DNA of 64,000 nt from JAEUMY01 sp031394355 (GCA_031394355.1 JANNSU010000059.1:124001-188000); one strand, 5' to 3'. Shown: positions 1 through 9,089, numbered from the stretch's first letter. Numbers and translations: made by a program. The notes: generated from the letters alone by a model not told the origin.

Positions 1-112
1 GTGATGGCGGGTACATCGTCGGCTGTGGCAGGGCGGAAGTGCATGAAGTTCAGGATGTCAGGATGAGTAGGCGAAGCGCGATGATGCGCCATTCCGTTTT
101 ACTGCTGTCTAA
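1..112. other. Left edge, no gene assigned
   Basis: I see no convincing coding region or RNA here. The sequence lies beyond the 3' end of the LysR gene; short open frames reading rightwards are shadows of that gene. Confidence 0.5.
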
Positions 113-1012
113 TCACCACCGCTTTGCATCTGCCCTGAGACGTTCCACAGCCAGATCAACAAAGGTCCTCACCTTGGCAGATCCGTGGCGGCCTTCGCGG
201 TGGATCACGTGGACGGGCAATGCCGAGTCGGCGAACGCCATCAGCACGGTCTTGAGGGTGCCAGCTTCCAGTTCACCTGCAATCTGATAGGAGAGCAATC
301 GGGTCAGGCCGGCGCCGCTCTTCGCAGCCTCTATCGCGCCATCATTCGTGTTCACCAGAATGCGTGGGTTCAGCCGGACGCTCCTTTTTTCCTTGCCCTG
401 GGCAAACGTCCACTCCGTGCCGCCAGAGACGGAGGTCGCGGCAATGATCGGATGGCTGGAAAGGTCCGCAGGCGATTTCGGCGTGCCATGTCGTTTCAGG
501 TAGACGGGCGCTGCACACACAATGCGGCGTACCTCACCCACGCGTATGGCCTGCAGCGACGAGTCGGGCAACTGGCCGATGCGGATGCCGACATCCAGGC
601 CTTCATCAATCAGGCTCACCACGCGATCGACAAACAGCGCGGACACCGTGGTTTCCTGGTGTTCGGTCTGGTATGCCGCAATCACGGGCATGACGTAGGT
701 CTTCCCGAACAGCACGGGTGCGGTGACTGCAAGATGTCCGCGTGGTGTGGCGTTGATGCCGGCGGCGGCTTCGTCTGCCTCTTCCGCATCGTGCAGGATT
801 CGTCGCACGTCTTCCAGATATCGCGCCCCTGCATCCGTCAATCGCACGAGCCGGGTGGTGCGGGTGAGCAAGCGCACGCCCAGCCGATCCTCCAGTGCGG
901 TGATGGCTCGCGTCACGGCGGGGGGTGACATGCGCAGCCGCCGCGCAGCGCGCGCAAACCCCGCTTCTTCCGCAACAGCAACAAACACGGTCATGAGCTG
1001 AAATCGATCCAC
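113..1012 (-). CDS. LysR family transcriptional regulator
   Basis: LysR-type DNA-binding regulator of 299 aa. A winged helix-turn-helix fills about residues 1-60 (recognition region around MSPPAVTRAITALEDRLG), followed by the periplasmic-binding-like effector domain (about 90-290). I chose the GTG at 1012 because AGGA sits 7 bases upstream and it gives the normal family length of about 300 aa; ATGs further upstream would add up to 37 residues unlike the family. It is divergent from the AhpD-like gene at 1136, and the 123-bp gap holds an inverted repeat, so it probably controls that pair and itself. The inducer cannot be predicted. Confidence 0.9.
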   Translation of the reverse strand: MDRFQLMTVFVAVAEEAGFARAARRLRMSPPAVTRAITALEDRLGVRLLTRTTRLVRLTDAGARYLEDVRRILHDAEEADEAAAGINATPRGHLAVTAPVLFGKTYVMPVIAAYQTEHQETTVSALFVDRVVSLIDEGLDVGIRIGQLPDSSLQAIRVGEVRRIVCAAPVYLKRHGTPKSPADLSSHPIIAATSVSGGTEWTFAQGKEKRSVRLNPRILVNTNDGAIEAAKSGAGLTRLLSYQIAGELEAGTLKTVLMAFADSALPVHVIHREGRHGSAKVRTFVDLAVERLRADAKRW

Positions 1013-1028
1013 AGATAATTCCTTTTGG

Positions 1029-1050
1029 TGGAATGGTGGATTCCATTCCA
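1029..1050. promoter_or_regulatory. Inverted repeat, candidate LysR operator
   Basis: TGGAATG (1029-1035) and CATTCCA (1044-1050) form a 7-bp inverted repeat with an 8-bp spacer in the gap between the divergent LysR and AhpD-like genes. LysR proteins usually bind imperfect palindromes in such gaps. That this is the operator is inference. Confidence 0.45.
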
Positions 1051-1135
1051 TGGTCATTCTACTCATTGGATGAAATATATACATTGGCGGTGTCGGCAGC
1101 ACGCCGCCACATCCAACCCCCACCAGGAGAAACTC

Positions 1136-1681
1136 ATGGCACGCCTCAACATCGTCACCAACGAATCAGCAAACCCGGAGCAGAAAGCTCTGTTCGACGC
1201 CATCCAGGGCCAGCTTGGCATGGTGCCCAACTTCCTCAAGGTCTTTGCCAATTCACCGGCTGCCCTCAAGGCATTCCTTGGCCTTCACGGTATCGCTGGC
1301 GACGGCTCGCTCGACCCGCAGACACGTGAACGCATCGCCCTCGCATTGGCCCAGCAGAACAGCTGTGAATATTGCCTGTCCGCGCACACGGCCATCGGCC
1401 GCAAGGTGGGGCTCGATGGCAACGAGATTGCAGCCAATCGTGCCGGCACCAGCCGCGATGAGAAGGCAGCTGTCGCAGTGCGCTTCGCCCGCTCGCTGGT
1501 CGCCCACACCGGTGAAGTCACGACCGAAGAGATCATGGAAATGCGCAATGCCGGCTACAGCGAATCCGATATTGTCGAGGTCATTACTCACGTCGGCATG
1601 AACATCCTGACCAACCTTCTGGGCAAGGCCGGCCGGGTCGACATCGACTTCCCCAAGGTTGAACTGAAACTCGCAGCTTGA
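1136..1681 (+). CDS. Carboxymuconolactone decarboxylase / AhpD-like peroxidase-related protein
   Basis: Protein of 181 aa with the AhpD/CMD fold signature: C77 and C80 in NSCEYC, followed by H84, the redox-active CxxC-x3-H arrangement of AhpD-type proteins. It is probably a cytoplasmic alkylhydroperoxide-reducing or thiol-redox protein; the exact substrate is unknown. AGGAG lies 6 bases before the ATG at 1136, which excludes the upstream in-frame extension. It starts a two-gene unit with the flavin reductase fusion at 1727 (45-bp gap) and is divergent from the LysR regulator. Confidence 0.88.
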   Translation: MARLNIVTNESANPEQKALFDAIQGQLGMVPNFLKVFANSPAALKAFLGLHGIAGDGSLDPQTRERIALALAQQNSCEYCLSAHTAIGRKVGLDGNEIAANRAGTSRDEKAAVAVRFARSLVAHTGEVTTEEIMEMRNAGYSESDIVEVITHVGMNILTNLLGKAGRVDIDFPKVELKLAA

Positions 1682-1726
1682 ACCGTAACCATCACGCCGG
1701 GGCCCTGGCCCCGGCAGGAGAGCTCC

Positions 1727-3028
1727 ATGGCACGCGCCTTTGCAGAAATCGCCTTCACCCGGAACGTCAAAGCAGCCCAGGCGCGCCTCGGCAGCCGCGA
1801 TGCCTATCGTTCAACCGAATCGGGCGCAGCCGAGGTTGTCGAACTCGGCCCCCGCGAAATCGAATTCATCAGTGCCCGTGACAGTTTTTACCAAGGCACG
1901 GTCGGCGAGAACGGCTGGCCCTATGTCCAGCATCGCGGCGGCCCTGTCGGATTCCTCAAGGTGCTCGGCCCCAACCAGATCGGCTATGCCGATTTCTCCG
2001 GCAATCGCCAGTACATTTCCGTCGGCAACATCGACGGCGATGATCGCGTCAGTCTCTTCCTGATGGATTATCCCGCCCAACGTCGGCTCAAGATTTGGGG
2101 CAGGGCACGATTGATTGACGAGGACATGGAGCCCTCGATGATTGCCCGCATCGAATCGCCCGGCTACCGTGCGCGTGTCGAACGCGGTGTGGTCATCACG
2201 GTCGAGGCGTTCGACTGGAATTGCCCGAAATACATCACGCCGCGATTCACCGAGCAGGACATCCGAGAGCAGTTCAACGCAAGGGAGCAACAGGCCAGGC
2301 CGGCAGTCAGTCCGGCCGCCACCGCCGCCTTGCCCGATGAAGAAATCGGCAAGGGTGCGCTACAGCTCGTTGTCAGCGGCATGCGCCAATTGACGCCTCG
2401 CGTGAGAGCCTATGAATTGCGCGCACCGGATGGCGGCGAGCTGCCTGTCGTGGAGGCGGGTGCACATCTTGTCGTGCCGGTGCGGCTGGCAGATGGCAGC
2501 GAAGTCACCCGTCAGTATTCGCTGACCTCTCCTAGCGCGCGGCGCGATCGGTACGAGATCGCGGTATTGCGTGAGGCATCCGGGCGCGGCGGATCTGCCG
2601 CCATCCACGCGAACTGGCAAATCGGGACCCGGCTTGCGCTGGATGCGCCGACCAATCAGTTTCCGCTGCATGCCGACCACCGCCCTGCCATCCTTATTGC
2701 CGGCGGAATCGGCATCACACCCATCAAGGCCATGGCAGAAGCGCTCAAGGCGCGAGGCCAACCGTTCGAGCTCCACTACAGCGGCAAGACGGCCACGGAC
2801 ATGGCCTATCTCGATCAGCTCGGCATCGAGTTTCCCGACGAATTGCGCCGCTATCTCACGCGTGGCCCGGCAGCAACCCGGCTTGATCTTCGCGTGTTGA
2901 TGAGCGCTGCGCCGCCTGACGCGCAGTTCTATGTCTGCGGGCCGGGACGCCTGATCGAGAGCGCGTTGGCAGCGGCCAGCGAGACCGGGCTTCCAGCCAG
3001 CCGTGTGCAGTACGAGAGCTTCGAGTGA
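1727..3028 (+). CDS. PNPOx-like domain fused to FAD/NAD(P)H reductase
   Basis: Fusion protein of 433 aa. Residues about 40-170 resemble the pyridoxamine-5'-phosphate-oxidase-like split barrel (FMN-binding family). Residues about 205-433 are a ferredoxin-NADP reductase module: RQYSLTS (262-268) for FAD, GGIGITP (326-332) for the nucleotide and YVCGP (402-406) near the end. The chain stops at VQYESFE, where related oxygenase reductases normally continue into a C-terminal 2Fe-2S ferredoxin domain, so this copy appears to lack its own iron-sulphur module. GGAGAG precedes the ATG. It probably works with the AhpD-like partner in a redox or detoxification reaction; the electron acceptor is unknown. 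Confidence 0.85.
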   Translation: MARAFAEIAFTRNVKAAQARLGSRDAYRSTESGAAEVVELGPREIEFISARDSFYQGTVGENGWPYVQHRGGPVGFLKVLGPNQIGYADFSGNRQYISVGNIDGDDRVSLFLMDYPAQRRLKIWGRARLIDEDMEPSMIARIESPGYRARVERGVVITVEAFDWNCPKYITPRFTEQDIREQFNAREQQARPAVSPAATAALPDEEIGKGALQLVVSGMRQLTPRVRAYELRAPDGGELPVVEAGAHLVVPVRLADGSEVTRQYSLTSPSARRDRYEIAVLREASGRGGSAAIHANWQIGTRLALDAPTNQFPLHADHRPAILIAGGIGITPIKAMAEALKARGQPFELHYSGKTATDMAYLDQLGIEFPDELRRYLTRGPAATRLDLRVLMSAAPPDAQFYVCGPGRLIESALAAASETGLPASRVQYESFE

Positions 3029-3038
3029 TCAAGTGTCG

Positions 3039-3061
3039 CCGAATCCTGTGAGAGGATTCGG
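3039..3061 (+). terminator. Stem-loop after the reductase fusion gene
   Basis: CCGAATCCT (3039-3047) pairs perfectly with AGGATTCGG (3053-3061) across a 5-base loop, starting 10 bases after the stop codon. There is no T-run after it, so it is a terminator-like or 3'-protecting hairpin rather than a textbook intrinsic terminator. Confidence 0.5.
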
Positions 3062-3121
3062 GCGAAGTGCGGGTGTGTACAGCGGGCCGCCAAGCGCGCA
3101 ACAGGTATCAGAAGACTCAGG

Positions 3122-3133
3122 CCGAATATTCGC
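3122..3133. repeat. Iterated palindrome copy 1 (11/12)
   Basis: CCGAATATTCGC, first base differs from consensus. Intergenic, between convergent genes. Confidence 0.85.
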
Positions 3134-3170
3134 ACGGGGAGGCAGGGGGGCAGGGCGGAGGCCAGTCAGG

Positions 3171-3182
3171 GCGAATATTCGC
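3171..3182. repeat. Iterated palindrome copy 2 (exact)
   Basis: Exact GCGAATATTCGC; intergenic; extended by G/C to a 14-bp palindrome. Confidence 0.92.
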
Positions 3183-3326
3183 CATTCCCTCAACGCGGCC
3201 GATTCACCATTTCGCGAATCGCCGCTTGACGAATCGCACGCACGCATCGCGTAGCGCCAAATTAGCCCCGTGAGAGCCTGGCCCAGTTGACATGGGGCAG
3301 CACAGCCGAGCGCCTTCTACGTGTTG

Positions 3327-4001
3327 CTAACTCGTGAACCCCTGCTCCTTCGGGCTTTCGTGCAGACGGGGCATTTTCAGAAAATGCCAATAGCCATCGT
3401 TGATGGCTTCCTTCTCTTTGTTGGTGCCTTGGTAGTCAATGCGGATCGCGAGCAGCAAATCATGGGTAGCGGTCCTGGCGAAATAGTCCGTCTGGGTGAT
3501 CTTCTTCGGGAGCTCAGGCACCAGGCCGAGCACACGCGCTGCTGCGTCATTTTGCGAATGATCCATCACCCCCACACTGCGCCAGCCGTGTCCCACGCAC
3601 GGGGTTTCCTTGTCCGATTTGGTCGTGAAACCGAGAGAGTTTCGGTTACCTGTTCGCGGAATCGTATCCGACAGATACATCACGGTTTCCAGCGAAGTCG
3701 GCTCGATCGCGACATACGATTTCGTATTTACCGACAGGCCAAACAGCTTGGGCATATACCAGCGAAAGTGCTGAATCGTCTCGCCATCCGCAGTCTTAAA
3801 CGTACCCGCCGACAGATTGGATAACTGCCACACCCCTTGAACCTTCGGGCAGTGCGTGAACCGCGACGTCTCGACAGCACCATGTTGATCCGCATAGGCC
3901 TGTGCCACGGCGGGTGCCGGGCCTTTGCTGCAGCCTGCGAGGGCGGCGGCGAGCGTGCAGATCGAAAGTATTGAAACCAGTTTCATGTGGGGGGTCTTCA
4001 T
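3327..4001 (-). CDS. Hypothetical lipoprotein
   Basis: Protein of 224 aa with a type II signal peptide ending in the lipobox LAGC (about residues 20-23), so it should be acylated and anchored in the inner or outer membrane. The mature part is soluble, contains paired cysteines (TPCVGHGW region) and has no catalytic motif I recognise. The start is uncertain: ATGs at 4001 and 3986 both lack a clear ribosome site. It stands alone, upstream of the restriction-modification genes but separated from them by about 150 bp. Function unknown. Confidence 0.75.
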   Translation of the reverse strand: MKTPHMKLVSILSICTLAAALAGCSKGPAPAVAQAYADQHGAVETSRFTHCPKVQGVWQLSNLSAGTFKTADGETIQHFRWYMPKLFGLSVNTKSYVAIEPTSLETVMYLSDTIPRTGNRNSLGFTTKSDKETPCVGHGWRSVGVMDHSQNDAAARVLGLVPELPKKITQTDYFARTATHDLLLAIRIDYQGTNKEKEAINDGYWHFLKMPRLHESPKEQGFTS

Positions 4002-4126
4002 TTGGGGCGTGTCAACGATAGGGGAGAGGCTGACACCATTTATCCAGGGTGTTGCCTTGGCTGTTGAGGATCTGCGGCTGTGATTTAAGCAGGTTCGATC
4101 GTGCGCCCTGCAGGTGCGTTACTTTT

Positions 4127-4138
4127 GCGAATATTCGC
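4127..4138. repeat. Iterated palindrome copy 3 (exact)
   Basis: Exact copy, intergenic, between the lipoprotein start and the end of the restriction gene. Confidence 0.92.
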
Positions 4139-4148
4139 GATGGCAGGA

Positions 4149-4817
4149 CTACCTCTTGTTGTATGACGCCCGCCGCTGTTCCGCATAAAAGTGGGCTGGC
4201 GCTGGAGGGGGATTCGTCGAGAGATAGCTTCGAATTTCTTCTTCTACTTGAGACGCCGTCTCAGGGCGATCCTTGCACTTCATAGCCCAGGCACGTCCAG
4301 GATGTAGGACATCCCACCTTGGACGCATGCCTTCATATCTGCCGCCGCCTGGATCGTGATTGCCGAAGCCATCAATCATCGTGTTCCACAGAGGGGAGAA
4401 TTTGCTGATCAATAATGATTCACCAAGGGGAATCCATATGTCTTCAACCACGAGGTAGCGGCACCAAAAATCTTGCAGGTCAAGATTGCTTGCAAGGCTT
4501 ATGCTTTCAGCGTGCTCTTGCAGGCGCTTGAATAGCGACTTAGTCGCGCCTACCTTACCGACGCCGCCCTTTCTGGCTCCTGCAGGAACGGCCTTCCCGA
4601 CATAAATCGGCATTTCAAACTTGTCGTCTGTGTTCCTGTTTGAGATAGGTACGTATGCTTCGAATGACCCCAAGTAGTAAACGGCGTAAATTCCCGCTCC
4701 GAAAAATGGTTTGACCTCGCCGAGCCGAACCTCTTGCCTATCCAGAAGCGCGACCGCAACGCTGGCACCCAGATTCGCCTTGTCCAGCGGATTGAACGGC
4801 TTGTCGCTTTCGCTCAT
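4149..4817 (-). CDS. Eco29kI-family type II restriction endonuclease (GIY-YIG)
   Basis: Protein of 222 aa with a GIY-YIG nuclease core: GIY at 42-44, IYVGK at 71-75, then R98 and H102 in FKRLQEH, E133 in PLGESLL and N145. This Tyr-Arg-His-Glu-Asn pattern and its spacings match the Eco29kI family, whose characterised members cut CCGCGG. It overlaps the methyltransferase gene by 4 bp, the usual coupling in such systems. Base composition is visibly lower in GC than its neighbours, a sign of transfer. The recognition site is inferred from the family, not read from this sequence. Confidence 0.85.
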   Translation of the reverse strand: MSESDKPFNPLDKANLGASVAVALLDRQEVRLGEVKPFFGAGIYAVYYLGSFEAYVPISNRNTDDKFEMPIYVGKAVPAGARKGGVGKVGATKSLFKRLQEHAESISLASNLDLQDFWCRYLVVEDIWIPLGESLLISKFSPLWNTMIDGFGNHDPGGGRYEGMRPRWDVLHPGRAWAMKCKDRPETASQVEEEIRSYLSTNPPPAPAHFYAEQRRASYNKR

Positions 4818-6046
4818 GCTGCTTTGCTGAATTGATGGAAGATCTTGACGCTCCGCAAATTTTCCTCCGCCAATTTGACCGCAACAGACTGCGCTACTGC
4901 GTGTGCGAGCCGAACTGGAACAGCATTGCCTAACTGACGCATGGTCTCAGTCCATGAGCCATGGAAAACGTAGCCATCAGGAAACGTCTGGATTCTCGCT
5001 GACTCTCTGACGCTGAAGTATCGCGGCGCCCCGTCGTCCTGGATGAACATGTTCTCGCCACCCGGCACGCCGTGATCGCCCGCTTTGAGTGTCTTTGCTG
5101 GGGAGTCCAGCGCGCTTCCTGTATGACCCGGGTACTGACGAGCACCAGTTTGAAGCTTGTGATTGAAGAATTGCGAGCGCTCAGATGCCACGGGCTTCGG
5201 CATTCCAAAAAGCGCATCGCGAGTGGTGCGCCATGGTGATTTCGTGGGCTGCAATCTCAGTCCACGCATCCTGTCCACTGTTATGGCCAGAGATTGATGA
5301 GGACCAGCCGGGCGATTCTTCTTGGCGATTCGGTGCCGCTCCCAATAGGCGCCAGTGACCCATTGCTCATAGAGGAGTGCGTCAAGTGAGTGGGTTTCGT
5401 CTGGGAATTCCCAATCGGCTTGAACATCGGTTCTAAAACCGACGAAGAAGACTCTTTCCCGTTTTTGTGGGACCCCGTAATTTGCGGCGTTCAGGAGTTT
5501 GGTTTGCACGGAATAGCAGAGTCCTGCTCGGACTTGCTTGCTCCCACTCTTGATCTTCTGCAATCGTTGCGCGTGCTCCGTCCAACTTTCATCAGGCTTG
5601 CGGGAGATTTCAGGATATTCAAGTTGACGCAGGATGTACTGAAAGTAGTTGTGAAAGGATGAGCGGGTTAGCCCCTTCACGTTTTCCAGAATGAAAGCTT
5701 TGGGGCGAAGCTTCCGCACTACCTCAACTGCGGATGGAAACATATCTCGGTCGTCTCGGAAGGCGAGATGCTTGCCACCCATCGAAAAAGGCTGACATGG
5801 AGGCCCGCCTGCAACGAGGTCGACATTGATGCCAGACCTTGATGGCGAGAAACTCGCGATCCATTCGCGGACATCGCCTTCCACCAATGGCCAGCCCTTG
5901 ACCAATGGATAGCCTCGTTGCTGATTCTCTCGGATTGTCTCGCACGCCCACTTGTCCCACTCAACCACTGCGACAGGCTTGAACCCTGCCAGAGACAGTC
6001 CCATACCAAGTCCGCCTGCTCCGGCAAATAGCTCGATAGCGTTCAA
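4814..6046 (-). CDS. DNA cytosine-C5 methyltransferase of the type II system
   Basis: C5 DNA methyltransferase of 410 aa, with all core motifs in order: motif I FAGAGGLGMG (7-16), catalytic PCQ motif with C84, ENV (121-123), QKRER (194-198), a variable target-recognition region (about 210-330), and GNAVP (373-377). It should protect the host from the partner nuclease by methylating the same site. The start codon begins right before motif I, as usual. No controller (C) protein gene is visible upstream in 6047-6263. The region is lower in GC than the flanking genes. Confidence 0.93.
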   Translation of the reverse strand: MNAIELFAGAGGLGMGLSLAGFKPVAVVEWDKWACETIRENQQRGYPLVKGWPLVEGDVREWIASFSPSRSGINVDLVAGGPPCQPFSMGGKHLAFRDDRDMFPSAVEVVRKLRPKAFILENVKGLTRSSFHNYFQYILRQLEYPEISRKPDESWTEHAQRLQKIKSGSKQVRAGLCYSVQTKLLNAANYGVPQKRERVFFVGFRTDVQADWEFPDETHSLDALLYEQWVTGAYWERHRIAKKNRPAGPHQSLAITVDRMRGLRLQPTKSPWRTTRDALFGMPKPVASERSQFFNHKLQTGARQYPGHTGSALDSPAKTLKAGDHGVPGGENMFIQDDGAPRYFSVRESARIQTFPDGYVFHGSWTETMRQLGNAVPVRLAHAVAQSVAVKLAEENLRSVKIFHQFSKAA

Positions 6047-6263
6047 TTTCGCCCCCTGTTGAAATTCGAGTACTGGGTGATTCTAGCTGCCATTCGGGAT
6101 AAATCCAGTATCCATATTGCACGGACTTCCTGCTTCGCGAATCCGTTGAAGAGCCTGCAACTTCAAGAACGCTCATTCACGAAAGTCGCTGTGAAGCAAA
6201 TGGGGTTGAGATAATGCGGTCAGACACCAACCAATACCTCCCTTCTTTCAACTGCAGAAGATG

Positions 6264-9089
6264 CTAAAACGGCAACCTCTCAATCGGCTTCGACTGCGTC
6301 ACCCCATCCACCGTGTACGTCATCGTTCCCGTGCTCGCACCCGAGAAGCTGAACGTCACCGTGCCTGCATTCACTGTCGCCAGGAAGCTCGCGTTGTACA
6401 CCGCGCCGATGAGCGGCGAGCTGGTCGAGCGGAACAGTGACGCGGTGTGCGTGGTGGGGGTGGTCCAGGTGCCGCCGTTGAAGAGATACCACACCGGCTG
6501 ACCCTGCTGGTTGAACGTGTACCAGGCGCCGGCCATCTGCGCGCCTTCCTGCACGATGCCGATGCCCCAGCCATTCTGCGTGGTGCCGCCCCACCAGACA
6601 TCGGTGTAGTTGGTGCTCGTGGGCTGGCTGCCGGAGCCGAACTGGATCTTGCTGATGGTCTTCTGGCCGGATATGCCGTTCACCACCCAGTTCATCGTGC
6701 CGCTGGTCGTGTTCGTGAACGAGAACGTCACCGTGCCCACGACCGTGTTCTGCAACTGCGCGCTGTTGTATGCGCCGAGCCAGCTGCCGGTCGCGCTGAC
6801 CACGCTGCCGTTGCAAATCGTGAACGATGCATTCCATGTGCAGCCGGGCATGATCAGCCACGTCGGCTGGCCATTGCTGCCGTAGAGATACCAGCCCGCG
6901 ACAAGCGTGTTGCCGTGCTGGATGAGCGACAGGCCCCAGCCATTTTCGGCGATGCCGCCCCACCAGGCGCCTTGCAGATCCGGTGCGCCACCGGTGCTGG
7001 TGCTGGCGGCGAGCGTGTAGCTGCCGCGCGTGGAGGATTGGAACCCGCGGACGCCCACGTAATACGTGCCCGCAGCCAGCGCGCGGGTGATGCGGAAATT
7101 GAAGTTGCCACCGGCGAGATCGATGTCGTCCTGTTCATCCAGCTTCTGGAAGGCGCTGTTGTAGAGCAGGCCATACGTGTCGGTGGAGCCGGTTGTCTGG
7201 AACGTGACCGTGGCAGCGGACGCGAGCGTGAACCTGAAGTAGTCGATGTCGCCATCCGATGCCAGCACGCCCGACGTGTTGCTGGGTAGTGCGGCCTCGG
7301 TGCCGAGTGAGTAGATGTCGTAGTGATCATCCTTCGGCACGAATACGGACGTGACGTTGTATGCGCCCAGCGCGCCGTTGACGCCCGTCACACGCAGGTA
7401 GAGCGATCTGGGCAGGGGCACTTCATTGAAGAACAGGAAGTTGCCTGATGTGGTGAAGCCGAACGGATCGTTGTCGTTGCTTGCCAGCAGCGTCGTACCA
7501 TCTGCCGCATAGATGCGGCCAAATGTATCGACCGGTACGGCAGAGTCATGGCGCTCTGAATACACCAGCCAAGCCCCTATGGTTGGGAACGTATAGAGCA
7601 GCCAATCTTCGTCGGTGGGCGTGTTGAGGATCCCCGTTACCGTGCCGTTGTTCGCCGTCGGCGTGGTCGCCAGGCCTGCCGTGTTCGGCTGATCATCCGA
7701 TGCGGGCAACCCGGGGGCCAGCCAGTTCCGTACGCGGGGAAACGCCAGCCGCAGTTGAGCGTAGTTGGCATAGCGCCGTGGCCCGCCTGCCGCGCAATAT
7801 TCCTCGCCCTGCCGCGCGGGGCCGGAGTTCAGCACGCCGATGATCTGGCCCGCCGTGTTGATGAGCGGCGAGCCGCTGCTGCCCGCCTCCACGATGCCGG
7901 ATGTCCACGTCACTTCGTTGACAGTGACCGGGGCAAAGCTGTCGATGGTGGTCACGGGACGGTTCAATGCAGTGAGTGTGCCGATGGATACCTTCTTCGC
8001 TTCACCACGCGGGTGATGCACGCTGGCCACGGCAGCGTTCAGCGCCACGGTCTCGATGTTCCAGCCGAGGAAATTTGCGTCCGGCGGCGTCGTGCCCGTC
8101 ACACGCAGCAGCGTGAAGTCATTCGCCTGATCCGAGCTCAGGTGCTGCGCACCCACGCGGCTGAAATAGCCGCCGACGATGGCGCCGCTGCCGCAGCCCG
8201 TGCGCTCATAGTTCCAGTGGAACTGTGTGGACGCAGCCACTGATGCCGTCGTCACACCGCAATGCTGCGCCGTGGCAAAGAGCCTGTCGCTGGACAAGGT
8301 GTCGTTGATGAGCGAGCCGCTACAGAAAAACGACTGCCCGGCCGCATTCGTGATGATGAGCCGCGCCACCGCCCGCGCCGTGGCGGAGAGCACCGCATTG
8401 GTCTCGCAGACCGTATCCACGTTGCAGGTGAGCGGCACTGCCTTCTGTGTTGTCGGGAGAATGTCGAACGGATCGCTCGCGCCATGCGACAGGCCATGCA
8501 GCGCCACCAGATTGCCCTGCGGCTGCTCCGCCGTGCGCGCCAGCACCTCCACCAGTTGCACATCCCCATACGTCCAGCCTGTCCAGCGGATCACGCCATC
8601 GAGCGGCTCGTCCGCGCGCACGCTATCCACCACCATCGCCACCACGGGGTATGCCTGTGCATCGTCCCGCGCCGCGCGATAACGAATCTCCACCGGATAG
8701 TCCGCCGCACCAATGCGCAGCCCCGCCCGCAGCCCCACCGCGCCTGCAGACCCGATGCGGAAATGCGCCACCCAGCCACCATCCACCTTGCGCCAGCTCA
8801 CCGGCGCGCGCGCTGCAGCCGCATGCGCGATCTCATCATTGCGCCCAAACGCCACTTGGCGCGTCGGCGCCTTCACCGTGTCCGGCATGCGCTTCGCAAT
8901 CGGGGCGGGGAGCAATGTCTCGGTGATGCCCGTGCCAGCGGGCAGGTCAGCGACGAAGGCCGGGCTCAGCTCGGTCTTGGAGGACTTGGGTGCGCTGCCT
9001 GCGGCGCGCATGGGGGCGGAGGTGGCGTGGGCTGCTGTAGCGAAAAGGAGGGCCACGCAGGGGAGGAGGGAGAGAAGGGCTTTTTGCAT
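6264..9089 (-). CDS. Secreted lysyl-endopeptidase-like serine protease
   Basis: Protein of 941 aa with a Sec signal peptide (about 1-23) and a chymotrypsin-fold protease domain (about 220-460). Catalytic residues read as H276 (TAQHC), D324 (ANDFTLL) and S405 (EAGSSGSPL), the last as in lysyl endopeptidases. Two pre-peptidase C-terminal type beta domains follow (about 470-720; DEDWLLYTF, DIDYFRFTL). The C-terminus has two repeats of a tryptophan-rich module (WWGGIAENGWG and WWGGTTQNGWG, about 110 residues each), probably for surface or substrate attachment. It is likely an extracellular protease. It is transcribed alone, with one iterated palindrome 106 bp upstream. Confidence 0.88.
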   Translation of the reverse strand: MQKALLSLLPCVALLFATAAHATSAPMRAAGSAPKSSKTELSPAFVADLPAGTGITETLLPAPIAKRMPDTVKAPTRQVAFGRNDEIAHAAAARAPVSWRKVDGGWVAHFRIGSAGAVGLRAGLRIGAADYPVEIRYRAARDDAQAYPVVAMVVDSVRADEPLDGVIRWTGWTYGDVQLVEVLARTAEQPQGNLVALHGLSHGASDPFDILPTTQKAVPLTCNVDTVCETNAVLSATARAVARLIITNAAGQSFFCSGSLINDTLSSDRLFATAQHCGVTTASVAASTQFHWNYERTGCGSGAIVGGYFSRVGAQHLSSDQANDFTLLRVTGTTPPDANFLGWNIETVALNAAVASVHHPRGEAKKVSIGTLTALNRPVTTIDSFAPVTVNEVTWTSGIVEAGSSGSPLINTAGQIIGVLNSGPARQGEEYCAAGGPRRYANYAQLRLAFPRVRNWLAPGLPASDDQPNTAGLATTPTANNGTVTGILNTPTDEDWLLYTFPTIGAWLVYSERHDSAVPVDTFGRIYAADGTTLLASNDNDPFGFTTSGNFLFFNEVPLPRSLYLRVTGVNGALGAYNVTSVFVPKDDHYDIYSLGTEAALPSNTSGVLASDGDIDYFRFTLASAATVTFQTTGSTDTYGLLYNSAFQKLDEQDDIDLAGGNFNFRITRALAAGTYYVGVRGFQSSTRGSYTLAASTSTGGAPDLQGAWWGGIAENGWGLSLIQHGNTLVAGWYLYGSNGQPTWLIMPGCTWNASFTICNGSVVSATGSWLGAYNSAQLQNTVVGTVTFSFTNTTSGTMNWVVNGISGQKTISKIQFGSGSQPTSTNYTDVWWGGTTQNGWGIGIVQEGAQMAGAWYTFNQQGQPVWYLFNGGTWTTPTTHTASLFRSTSSPLIGAVYNASFLATVNAGTVTFSFSGASTGTMTYTVDGVTQSKPIERLPF

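Larger units (their letters stand above)
3029..3326. other. Intergenic region between convergent genes
   Basis: No gene is visible. The region holds a strong stem-loop just after the reductase fusion and two copies of the iterated palindrome 38 bp apart (3122 and 3171). Confidence 0.6.

Noticed and set aside
3171..3182. Palindrome as a DNA uptake sequence like those of Neisseria or Haemophilus
   Set aside because: Known uptake sequences are not palindromic, and no competence genes are seen in the window; kept only as a remote possibility.
4127..4138. The iterated palindrome as target of the neighbouring R-M system
   Set aside because: Characterised Eco29kI-family enzymes recognise CCGCGG, which the palindrome does not contain, and a C5 enzyme of this class would not explain selection for an AATATT core. 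One copy beside the genes is expected by its density.
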